Positions 49,803-62,047 of a DNA stretch of 64,000 nt are shown here, piece after piece (the stretch's first letter is position 1; every line of letters begins with the position of its first letter). The notes under the pieces were generated by a model that saw only the letters and a program-made list of their open reading frames with translations, was not told where the DNA came from and searched no databases. The DNA comes from Lethocerus indicus. Taxonomy: Eukaryota; Arthropoda; Insecta; Hemiptera; Belostomatidae. The stretch is taken from positions 14,860,604 through 14,924,603 of the forward strand of contig JACDQD010000011.1 of NCBI GenBank assembly GCA_019843655.1, in the 5' to 3' direction. The position numbers and the translations under genes were made by a program.

Positions 49803-52800
49803 ACTCGATGTACTACCCGATGTAACTGTAATTTTCAGTTAGGCGTGAATATATAGAGCAAACAATAAATTTTCTCGTCCTATAAAACATTAGGAATATT
49901 AAATATCGCACAATATATGCAGACAGTTCACCCAGTCTGACTAGGTAAACAAAAATGGCCATTATAGGTGACGACCAGGTAAACCACTAAAAAGTTGGGC
50001 GGATGTGCGAATTCCAGTACATGCGGTTTAAGTGCATACCATCATTAGCTCGTGTGTACTGAGCGTCACGCTGTGTTCAACTAATGGTCCTCTTCCCAGG
50101 GGAGGGGAAACGGGGAAGTCAAAAGAGCGGCAAGAAAAACTATCGAGGCAAAGAGCGGCTAACCGGCTGCGGTCGGCCTCCAATATGTCATTTGTGCGGC
50201 CGGCCGAGAGAGCGGCCCGACAGGGGCCCCCATTGACCGGCGACCGCGGGTGGGTGGGACCGCCTTAAATCTCGGCTACGAGAGCCGCCATTAATGCCGG
50301 ACCGCGGCATAATTGGCCCCCGGAGTAGGACGATCCTGCACCCGTTTCTCGCGTAAATCCCGCCACCACCCCCGAATTAGAGAGACGCCGACGGAGCGGG
50401 TCACGAACCCGAAATGAAAACTTGTCGGGACGTGGCGTTCGGCCACGTAACTCGTATACTTAACAACAATCTGATTTCGGAGTTTGCCAAACAATTCCTT
50501 AACGCTGCTCCGTTTACATAAGGCAATAGATAATTAGAGTTGAAGTATAAAAATAAAATCCGGATAATATCAATGAACGAATTCATTGAATATTGAGTTG
50601 GCAAGGAATATCACTTGAAACTTTTACCCAGTGCTTGCTTTATCATAATTATGTTAAATTTTACACGACAAAAAAGTTTACACTTTGTATAATTTTGAAT
50701 ATTTCTTATAATACATCCTTATATTTAACAATATTTTCGGTAACAATGTATAGACGAATAATATTTTTTAATACATAGGCGTGTGAATCTACTAATTCCA
50801 AGGTTGAGCCGAGGCTCTATAATTTCAGGCGGGTACAGTCGGAGGTGGACTCTTTCTCCAAGGAAGATCCGTCCTAATCCTTCGCGGGTTGGTAATCACC
50901 CGAGACGGCTTATGCTAATGAGCGGGTTCGTACGCCGCTTCCATCGATCGCCCCGTCTAGACTTCTTCCCGGCCAAGAAACTGTTCAATTATGCGGAACA
51001 AGTCGAGAAAGGGAACGAGGATATTCGATACGACAAAAAGAGAAATACCTTCCCGAAGGAATTTTGTCGCGGCTACCGGTCCTCGTAGAATTTATTTTAT
51101 CCGAACATCACGAATGACACTGGGAATTAACAAAGTAGAAATATGAATATGTGGTAGAGAAATTTAGTTTTATTGGGGTTAAATAGCGTCATTATTACAT
51201 ACTATTCTCGAGTTAGCGAAAGTCTGCTCACAAAATTGTTGTTTTTATTGTTTATAACCTTTATCGCCTATACAAATAATTCTACCGTCTGAAATAATTC
51301 TATCCTTCAATTTATAAGAAAACATCTTATGTGTTTCGGTTACTTTAAGACTAGGCTGAATACGTGCTTTCATTTAGTTTATACTGCTGGAATAATTTGT
51401 ATAAGTGAGTTTGAATCAAATTGTATTAGCCCAGACATTTTTGGAACAACAGTCTGATGAAAATTTATAAGCTGCCGTTCATATATTCCAGATAGGTGGG
51501 GGAGGGACGAGAGTTTTTGTTCGGGCTATATTTTCTTAAAGTTCGGCAACTCATTCCCGAACTCGGCCTCCGGATCACGTAGACAATGTAAATTTTCCAC
51601 TTTCTCGCTGTTGCAGGGAGCTTGCAGATAGAAAGGGGGAAACAGAGATTGTGTTTATTATAAAGGAACAAAGAAACGAAAGAAGTTTCATTCGCCGGTG
51701 TGGGGAAATGCCCGGCGATAAATCATCCATATATCACCCGGCTGAATGTTAATTTTAAAACTAGGTAATATCTTACTATCGGCGATAACTCATCTCACTG
51801 GGAGTTTGTTTCAAAGCCCATTCTTCCTCTGGGGAAAGATTTAATTTATTTTCCGAAAACTGGAATTAGCACAAATGGGATGTAAATTGTAGAGGAGAGG
51901 CGTCGAGTACGGTTAAGCCCGGGTTTACTCTCAGCAGGCGGGCTACCGGTCGTGGGTGGGATGGGACGTCCCTACCGGCCCGTCTTATTAACAATGCCCC
52001 GGACCTAGTGGCGTGCCCTTATGAGTTATATCTCGTTCTGAATTAAAGGAAGCACCGCCCTTAGTCAATTTACGTCAGTAGCGTAGTCAACGTGTATTGT
52101 TCTCGTTTTAAATATATCAAGGGTTCGACCTAACTAACTGGTAGGGCACGCCATAGAAAATATTAACATCGCTATGAGTGCCCCTTTTTACGGTTATTCG
52201 GAATCATTCTTCAAACCATTTGAAAAGCGTATCTGTAATAAATACGATTAGATTCAGGCATGGTGCTCAGTATTAATAATTGTTAATATCCCCCCATAAG
52301 GCAGGATGTAGGTTTCAGTATGTACCATGAGCCCAGATGCTTAATAACAGTCAATTATAAGGTACTTTTTATTAGACACAAATTTAATATTAAGGATGGA
52401 ATATTTTTGCTATTTCGGTACAATAAAGCGTGCACAGTAGTAATGAAGCAAAATCCTTAATCGACAATTCATCAATATAGTACATTCTGGTCCATTTCGA
52501 GAATATACCGGAAAAGTGAGTAAATCTTTACTAATATTGGATTAAAATTCGTGTTTTTATAATTTATTAAAAATCATTTAAAATTGTAAATATGTATGTT
52601 GATATGACTAAATTCTATCTATTATGTCAAAACAAAAGACCTATTCCTATTCATATGGTTAAAGAGGTAATTTTTAAGAAGCATATTGAGTTTTTTACCA
52701 CTGTATCTTATATCAATATTCTATGCCTAGTCTATGAAATAAATGAATTATCCTTCATCAAATCAATGCACATAACATGTTTCCCTTTGGGGTCGGATTT

Positions 52801-55769
52801 ATAACGTTTCCGGGATAATTTTCCTTTTTTTCATATTTATCCTATCGGAACCGATAATCGCATGAATCTACAATGGGGGCCCCCTTTCAGGAGTAAAATG
52901 CACGCTGTTATTAGTGCTCGGCGGCTACACTTAATGGGGAAGTTATGCCCTTTAAGGTACGGTGGATAGCACGAGCTCCGGTATTTCACCCGATCCCAAA
53001 TATCGGTTCAATACGGCCCATATTTCAACGCGCTCACAGAGCCGACGGCCAAATTGCGTCAAAGTATACGTTTTAGAAAATTTACATCTCCGATAAAAAT
53101 CTTGAACAGATGGCTCTCTGAAATATATTTATAAGCGCCCCATACCGAATTCCACTTTAAGAAGCACTGTGTGCGTGACCATTCATGACTTCAATAAAAT
53201 GTATTTATTAACTATTAAGTTTTTATTAACTAAACATTTGACAATTAGTCTTTCATAATAACGGGATGAAAAAACTATTTAAAGAATGAGCTAATAAATT
53301 ATACACAGAAAAAAAGTAAAAACATTAATCAGATCTTTTTTCCTGCTAAATTAAGAAGAAACCTTGAATAAATTTCGATAAATTTGCTATTTTTATTGAA
53401 ATATATTTATGCAGCTTAAACATTTTGATGTCATACTTATTTGTTGAAAAATATTATCATATATAAGCTAACGCTATAAATCCAAGTTTAGTTATTTAGT
53501 TGCACCTGGGGGGTTGGCACTTATTTTCAATTATTACCGGGGTTGTTTCTTTTGAAGTTATTTTTTCATTGTACTATTAAAGGGGAAAATGTAAATTTTA
53601 TTTTAGTGTTCAACAACTGTACCAAATCATCTGTATTTAGATTTAAGCGAATTTTAACTCTGTTGAATTTCATAAAATTTGAAAATATGAAAGAGTTGGA
53701 TGTTTAAACGGGGAAACGGAAGACGAAACTTTTGAGAGAGTTTCAAATGTCAAATTCCTGACAAGCGTTCTCCCTTTTCGCACGCTTGTTTTCAAACAAG
53801 CTTCCAACATTTTTATAGTCTGGAGGGGGATATGAACGCGTAAAAGGTTTCTAGTTCCCACCCACAAAGACCTCCTATAACATACAGGTTCAACATTCCC
53901 AATACCGATAAGTAACCACACTGTGGAACATAGGTCTATCCCCCTCGCTCCGCCCACCGTGTATAACACAGATGCTAATCTACGCGTATAGGCCTCCCTG
54001 GTAAGAGCATGGCCACCACTAGAGCCCCCTCTCCCTCTACAACTCTTAAGACGAGCATCAATCATAAGAGAGCTAGAAAGGGAGAGAGAAAATGAGAAGA
54101 CAGATGGAATGAGAAAGACAGAGAGAAAGATGGCCGAGCCACTGTCAGAAGGTAGAGGTAGAAGGAATAAGGAACGCTACCGGGGTCCTCAGGTATTCTT
54201 TACGCGCAGCCATTCGTAATAAACTTTGTACACTACTCCTGCCGTCTGTGACGCCCAACGCACACAATCGTGTCTCCGTTATAAAAGTAATCAACGTTGT
54301 AATGCTTACATACAATGCATTGATAAAAACTTTCATTTCCGAATAAACAGCTAGATTTGCACAAACGAGTATATTTTGGATAATATAGCCGTTTAAATTT
54401 CACTATTCAAAGCAATACAATAATTTCAAAAAAATGCATTTAATATCTCGTTAAGCTGTGCTCGACAGTACAGCATGTTATATTGTAGAAGTTGGGTTCC
54501 TGAAGATTTTAAAACGCGCGTATCTTTGTGCAATACATTTTCCTTTGAACATTTTAATAATTAAATTAATTTTTAATTAAGTTCAACATATTTAATCCTC
54601 GTTCCATAAATCCTCCTCCCTATCCATAAATAATAGTATTAATATTTTTTGTATGCCATAAACAAATGAATACGAGTCAATTAAAAGGTCCCAGTTACGA
54701 TCCGGGTTGTAATATTTAAGTACGCTATTAAGGTGTGTCCCGTTCAATTTGTTCCCGTGTATGCTAATGCTAAAATTGTGACAAATGGATCCTCTTACGA
54801 TATACCAGGACCTCGATCTTATCGTTATTTATTTGTGTTGCTCTCATGTTATACACGATGATAACACGTTTTATTGGTCGATTTGTCAAACAATGTTGAG
54901 ATTTATTGTAAGGTGGCGTGCGGTTCCCCACGCCCGTCGATTTCCAGTTGATAACGGGAAGTTCTGACAAGGATCTCTACTATTTGTGACATATTAATGA
55001 TATACTTTTAAATAACCCGTTGCTTCACCCACCGAATTAATCTGAGCGTTCATATAATTACATAATCTTGTCTGAAGTTTAATTCAGCAGGTAATGATTT
55101 CTCAGATTACAAACACGAGCTGGCAAATAATTTAGAATTGAGATCATCCAAATTAAAGAAAATCAAGGGACGTAAATGCGGTGTCCTGGCCAATCTAGGA
55201 ACGTCGGATTCCGCGAGTTTAATTCTGAAGACTGAAAAGGTGCTTGGGGCCGGTACCTGGGCGGAGTTTCGGATTCACTTCTCGCAACAGTTTCATAACC
55301 GCGGGATGAATAAGCAAACGCTCAACTCTCGGTAACGGCTGATTTATTGCCGGTGTGATTTACGGCCGGCCAGCTTTCAAGACTCCCGGATGGCCCGGGC
55401 CCGTCCGCCCCTATTAGACCCTGAGAGCTGACCGCCTCTTACTCCCAGCCAAGTATGAACATACAACTGACCTCGCCTCAACTTGATCTCTTCCTAAATG
55501 GATTCAATGACGCATTGCAGACTTATTCCTCGTATGTCCAATCCGAGAACTCTGTACATAATATCACTTAATAATTCACCAGTTACCACTTCCGGTAGGA
55601 TCGCGTAATACTGTGGGAAGAACATCGGTTAGCAGGGCTTGACCCCTTCCCCTATCAAATTTTATTATAATTTTCGTAACATTATCTAAATTAAAAAACA
55701 TAACTAATTTGAGCCAATTACCTATCTTAGACATGGTTGTAAACACCTTTGAATCCAAGAAAATATGCT
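49803..55769. other. Non-coding stretch, no supported gene
   Basis: GC-rich islets lie at about 50080-50450, 50800-51080, 51900-52020, 52860-53050, 53830-54030 and 55140-55440. A purine-rich stretch (gagagaaaatgagaag type) runs at about 54066-54135. The 131-codon minus-strand frame at 53670-54065 has no recognised domain. AT-rich DNA from 53200 to 53660 holds nothing recognisable. Confidence 0.65.
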
Positions 55770-55795
55770 TACATTATTTAAATTTAAATAATGTA
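55770..55795. repeat. 26-bp perfect palindrome
   Basis: tacattatttaaa followed by its exact reverse complement, centred at 55782/55783. The sequence is all A/T except one C and one G. The TTTAAATTTAAA centre is low-complexity, which raises the chance of coincidence, but it is the longest perfect palindrome I saw in the window outside the TA microsatellites. Confidence 0.85.
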
Positions 55796-57562
55796 TATAA
55801 AATAAAATATATCTTGTCTGTATACCGGAGTTAAACCTAAAATTGAAGAATACGTCAGACCGAACAAGACAACAAATACTGAAAGAGACTAGTAATCAAG
55901 AAATATGTCGTTCAAGTAGCTCCAAAACAGCTAGTTAATTTTTTTAAAGGATAAGCCTGCCTAGGAGTATTAAGGCCCCTGGCATTACCCCGGCCACAAA
56001 TATTAAACGTCCGTTCAAATCGGCTCAGAAATGATTTCTCTTCCACGTGTTTAGGATCAAAATTAAAATTATTATTTGAGCGCTTTCGCTTTAATATATC
56101 ATCCGAGCATATGATAAAGGGCCAAGGCTGGTTCGTCTGAATATTTCAGTTTGGACCCCCCGCCGGGCCGCTGAGTCAAACTGCGTCATTCGGGGCTTAA
56201 TTTAATTTATACAAAGACTAAAGCGTGGAAACAAACGCTCGTGGAACGAAACTGGCTTCAATATGTCTATTGGACAGGACTTCCTCAATTAGGCGCGGTA
56301 TTAATACATGATGAGCGCCGAACGCCTCAGAATTATTTTGATTAATAATTGAGAAATGAGAATCCACTTTTTATTCGCCCCTTATATTAATAGCCCTGCC
56401 TAAAAGCTACAAGCAAAACGATAATTTTGGGGAGATTAAATACAAGAATACGAGTCTAATTTTATCCTTTGGGCAATTTTGAACGTTATTGTAAACTCTT
56501 GACTGGATCCGTTCATAATTTATAGCAATTATAGGGGATACATTAAAATTAACGTGTTCTGGAACAGATTGTTACATACCTAACCCAGCTAGGGGATGTA
56601 TCATGAAGATATATTACGAAGCCAATTATTCTAGTCATAGGGAAAACTCAACAGGTAAATATCAAAGTCAGTTTATACAAAAACGTCTTAGTTTACTTAT
56701 CATAAATATGAAGACACCGTTGTTTCTTCATAATAGATGTTATTTTCTGTGTCCTCAAACTTATCTCACCTTATGATACACCGGTTTATCATAATATCCA
56801 ATAAACTAGAGCACAATTTAAATAATTATGATATTCATAACCCTCCGAGATCTCGTTATAAATGGTCTGGTGTTTCATTATTAGGTTTCTGGGTTTAATG
56901 GGATAACTAAGAAGGGTGTGTTCACTAGTACTCTTAAGCTTGGACATAAGAACTAGGGCATATCGATAGCTATTAGGAGGTAATTTCTTACATTACCCGG
57001 TCGATCATTGATCAATGAACAAAGTCTATTCTCGGGATTCATTAGTTTTAGTTAGAAGTTAGGAACCTTGTCCTTTCGGAGTAGGTTACCGTCAGACTGT
57101 TTTGAGAATGAAGGGTTACTCAGATATAAAATAGCCGGGGCCAAAGTTTCTTCTTTAGTAATAAACAATACCGAATCCCAGTGCCGGCGGATTAATCGGT
57201 CGTGTGTTACCGTCCCAAAATTGAATTCGTAAAACATGTTTGGACTGCGAATCCGCACCTTTCGCCGCGGCAATAAACTTATTTAATTTAAGAGGCTCGG
57301 CGTGAAAACGAGTCGGGTCCCGGAGGGGACCCCGCGAGGCGTTTTTTCCCTCGGGTTATTAATGCTCGGGCCCCCGCCGGCATCCGACCGACCAATTAAT
57401 GAAACAAATATCCGAACGATCAATCTCCGGGCTCCGCGGGACAAGATAATGGGTAATGACCCGCCGGTGTGTGGTCCACTCCGGGTCTCGCATGACACCG
57501 ATCACCGCCGGCCAATTACTCAAAACTGTTAGCGCACTTAGTCAAATCCCCCTTACGACACA

Positions 57563-57583
57563 AACCGGCGTTAACCGCCGGTT
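57563..57583. repeat. Inverted repeat, 8-bp arms
   Basis: aaccggcg, loop ttaac, cgccggtt. It sits at the right end of the GC-rich islet 57280-57600 and is followed by TATATATTA. A plausible dimer-binding site. No gene lies next to it. Confidence 0.8.
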
Positions 57584-58854
57584 ATATATTAAGTGGTTTC
57601 ACCGCTGCCCGGATGACTAATCAAGTAGAGGCAAGCCAATTAAGCGTTGCTATAAGAACATTGACTGTTTAAAATCTCAGACTTGATGACTTGCTCAAAT
57701 AGTACGATACTTTTTTTTATGTGATGATTTTAATTTTTACTATCAATATTTTTATTGCAACAACATTATACACGCATCACTTACTGAAAACTTACTTAAA
57801 CTAGGCTTGTACATTCTTTCAGAAATCAGATAGTCTTTATTACGATATCTCAGAAAAATATATCAGGGATACTTCATATCCCAGCTGTGGACCGAATTTT
57901 CATTTATTAGAACTTTTTATGGTTTGCAATAAGAAAAATAAGAAACAAAAAAATAAAATAGAAAATGTTGACTCTTTAACATTGATATACTACGATAATA
58001 TACACTATCGCGAGTAAAGACGAGAGCTCTCCGTCCACCACTGAACGTTTTTCCTTTGAACAGAGATTGCAGTAATCAGATATACCATAGAAAGTGAAAT
58101 GACGAACTATGTTATAAATTTAATCTTCATCATTGAGAAATAACCCGTTACGCAATGTAATTACAGCCAGATGTTAAACAGATGTTTTTAATCGAGTTTT
58201 TATACTACGGCAAATTACTTTGCCCGACGCAGACTTACGAACCTTTAATTCAAATGACGGGTTTTCTCGCATCAAAGTCGCATAAATTGCACGGAAAATA
58301 AATATAAGAAAAAACGGCAGGTTTTTTACCTACGGAATGTATCAAACAATCAGCTTTTCAAATAATTTTATTTCATATTTTCAAAAATGTGCTGCTGCTC
58401 AAATTGATTTGACGCCATCAATATATCAGTTCAAAAAATGAACAAACTTGTTAACAAGCAATGGCTCGTATATTGTATACAATGTTTCCTTATTGTTCGT
58501 CAAGTGATGATTACTTGACATATATTACTAATATGAATCAATCTTGAATTTGCTGTTAATCCCAATGTTAACGATAAGTAATTTCTGTTAACCCCTTTAG
58601 CAATAAAAATTGCCAATTCCGATTTGAAAGTAGTTCCCTAGGAGTCCAGCAATTAAGTCGAATGAAACACAATTTGCATTCTGAAATTCGGACGAGAGTT
58701 GAAACGGGAATAGACCCTAGGTCAATTTGATTGCTGTCGCCTGTTTAACATAGGAGCGTTGTTAGCTTAGAGTAAGCATCAGGGAGAAGGGATGAATTGG
58801 CATCCGGCTGCCGAGAGACAGATGGATGCGTACCGCGTGTTAACAACATTATGG

Positions 58855-58899
58855 CATTAATTAATGGGCCTATAACCGAGTTCGATGCCATTAATGGCA
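58855..58899. promoter_or_regulatory. Pair of palindromic homeodomain sites
   Basis: cattaa|ttaatg (58855-58866, 12 bp) and tgccatt|aatggca (58886-58899, 14 bp) are two perfect palindromes built on TAAT/ATTA cores, with centres about 32 bp apart (three helical turns). Both lie in the GC-richer islet 58750-59040, which stands out from AT-rich flanks. Paired TAAT sites of this kind are bound by homeodomain dimers. Regulatory function is inferred. Confidence 0.45.
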
Positions 58900-60158
58900 G
58901 TGTATTAGCCGAAGGCCTGGCGGACAATTACCGCACCGATAGTCGGCTGATGATGACACCGGCAATGTATACGTTCGGCATTATTTCCACTTCGCAAATG
59001 AATTGCGATCCTTAATCGGATTCTACGCCGGTTAGATTCGGTCGAGCACAACGGTTATATCGGGCATTACAAATATGATGTCCGTTAGCTCGATCTTACA
59101 TCTATCATATGTCATGTTTGAAGTTTAAACCCATTTGAATAATTAGAATTAAATGTCATTTTTAAAAATGTCATCTACAATTGAAATACCGATATTTTAA
59201 ATCCTATCTTGCCACAAATTCAAAATAATAAGTAAATATAGTTAGTGTAGAGTAAACTCTACAATACCGTCTTTTCTGAATTTGTAGATAAAAACGAGTG
59301 AAAAAAAATTGACTTACAATATAAACAACCCTCAAGAAGAAAATCAAAGCAAGTATATAAAAATCATAATTGGACACTGTAGCACAAAAGGTAGCAGCAA
59401 TGCGTACATGTTAATATGTGTGTAGGCACAAACGATAGAGCCAAGCAAAACTTTCAGTTATAATTGAATTTATCAGTGTTTGTATAATGGGGAGTTGTCC
59501 GCAATGTTTAAGACGTCAAAAACTAGCACGCAGAAAACCACGTAGACCGTCAGTATCAAGGGCCAGGGACGACCAATCCGGATACCGGTGACGTTCAATC
59601 AGGCAGTTAGTTAAAGTTTGGGGATTTTAGCGGGACTTGAATATATATTAAACTTCGCTAATGACTCTAGTGTTTCATTACAGAGCGGCCCATAGAGAGC
59701 CGAAACCCCGCACTCCCCGGCCCAACCACGCCAGTGCAACTACTAAATGTTCCAGACAGCTGAAGCCAAATTGGAAACAGGCCTGTTTGACAATATCGGA
59801 CTCAATCAGACGATTAATAAGCTTTTAACCACCCAAATCAATATTGTGCATTACCAATTCAAAACAAATACTGTCATTTGAACACAAAAAAAGGTTTAGA
59901 ACTTATTTGTAAATACTCGAAATAATATTATTGCTCCCTGTAATGCAGTATATATTAAGGTATGTACATAGTATGTAACTTAAATGAGACCATGAAATTC
60001 AAATATGAAAATTATATTCCAAATTTTCCTGCAGCCATCCCATTCCCTCGGCCGTAGAAATGGTTTGCAGTGCATTAGCGTGCAAACTAACAGAGGGATC
60101 ACAATACCCCTGCCCAGAGAAATAGAGACCAAAGAACGGGTTAACCGTGAAATGAGCG

Positions 60159-60168
60159 CCCCCCCCCC
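60159..60168. repeat. Poly-C run (C10)
   Basis: Ten consecutive C residues inside a GC-rich islet, in the sequence gcg-C10-gcc. A simple mononucleotide tract with no inferred function. Confidence 0.9.
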
Positions 60169-61448
60169 GCCATTTTGAGATTGCAAAGCTCCCAAATCAT
60201 GTTTATACAGCATTAAGGAAGAGTAAACCCTGTAATGGCAACGTTGAAACCGGCCTTATGTTCCCCCGTTTACCCGCCTAATGCAGCTTATGCTCGCGCT
60301 TAAGGCTGTATTTGGAGTTGACTGTCTTTCTGGACATTTAGAACACCCTTTTCAAATTGTGGTCCCTAAGTTCTATCGTGGTGTGGAAAACGGTTATTAT
60401 GGTTTATCCGGAAATCCCGTGTTTGTGTATACTGTTCCAATTACTTAAAACCTTATGTTTTACAAAAGTAGAAATGAGTATGAAAGCAACGTTTTTGAAT
60501 ATGTATAGGGGAGCAGAAGTGTTTAATAGAATGCACCAAATACCCTTCTCACCGAGTGACTTTTGGTTGATAAATTCTGTTATCTACACGAAATATAATG
60601 ACAAAAATATGTCTTACAAATAATTTGTTTTCTGCTAGAATAAATATAATGTTGAAAATGAATGAACTGAGAATATTTACCCACATGAAATCCACGAGAA
60701 CAAATATCCGGGCGTCAGTATTCTGTCATTAATTATGAGTTGATTAATTGCACAAAAGAGCCGGACAGTCGTCGAAAATTAATGTGCTTCGTAATGAAAA
60801 TTTCGAAGGCCCTTATGGGAGTTTAGGACGGTAGTGGGAGGGCAGGTGACGTTTTTTCAAATGACTTGCCCCAACCGATTCGAGAACGATGGGGAGGGGC
60901 TAAATTATTATCCATCATGTAGCTCGAAATGCGGGTATTCAAATTGCTTTACGTGCTTAATTTCATGTCCGACACCGATGTGGGAAAAATAAACTAAGCT
61001 AAAAAGCTCATCTAGAAATGGCTTATATGTGAACCAATATGTATAAACACGTCCGCAGGAATAATATTGCATATACTTTCATGTATTCAAAAATACCATT
61101 AACACATATTACCACAGAACAAGGAATATTTATAATAAAATATCTAAACAAGACTTTGTCCTATCTTTCGTCGATGGTGTGGAATGTAGAGATTTGAATA
61201 TTGAGTATTTAATTATGATTATAACAGTGTTGTATTCGCAATAAGATCGGATGGAATGTGGAAGTTGACAAGGAAGACTCGAGCAGATAACGCCACTCAT
61301 TTGAAGTTTTGAATAATTCATTCTAATCTACCGCGGCCATAAATTTCCTGTTTCGGTACCAATCGGTATCGTCGTATTTCCATTTGTGATCTCCACCCCG
61401 GTCCTGGGGTAGGCCTGTCGAGATAAAAGTCCGCGCTCCGAACTCATA

Positions 61449-61466
61449 GCTGTCTTAAGAGACAGC
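61449..61466. repeat. Perfect inverted repeat, 7-bp arms
   Basis: gctgtct, loop taag, agacagc. Immediately to the right follow a second small inverted repeat (gaaata-taag-tatttc) and a cccccggggg palindrome, so three self-complementary sequences lie within about 55 bp. Confidence 0.8.
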
Positions 61467-62031
61467 CATGAAATATAAGTATTTCATTTCTCCCCCGGGG
61501 GAAAAGACATAGAAATAGAAACGGCAAATAGAGGAAAAAACAGAGCAGAAAAACTGTTTGATATCAGTTGACCAGTAGGGTCCTATCTACCGCCATAAAT
61601 GACGAAGGCGCCTTACATCTTATTTGTCCAGTCCTTTCCCCTGTTTTCCCTTATCTAAAGTATTACTACCGAGAGTTACGGGTTCCATTTTAACAACTAA
61701 AAAGTCTGTAAAAACTATTTCATATATCAAATTTGTTGATATTTTACTGACATTACGAATCTACTGAGACTCGGAAAACATGTTTGTATCAAAGAGGCTT
61801 AGTCTGATGCTAGTTAACAGTATTAGCTACTTCGAGTTTATTTTTTTAGTATAATTTATAAAATAATGATAATAAGAAAAATCTTATATTTGAATGTTTG
61901 ATGAGATTTGTTCCTTTTAAATAACTATTAACGATTTAAAAATTCTACCTTACAATATGACTCAATTTCATGAACTTCATTGACAGCATTGAGAATGTAC
62001 GCGGCCAGCTTACTCAATGTAATCCCCCTAA

Positions 62032-62047
62032 CGCCTATATATAGGCG
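62032..62047. repeat. 16-bp perfect palindrome
   Basis: cgcctata followed by its reverse complement tataggcg. It lies 45 bp left of the GC-rich islet at 62090-62460. Possible factor-binding dimer site. Confidence 0.8.

Noticed and set aside
53670..54065. 131-codon minus-strand frame
   Set aside because: Considered as a possible transposon or gene relic, but no conserved motif could be identified.
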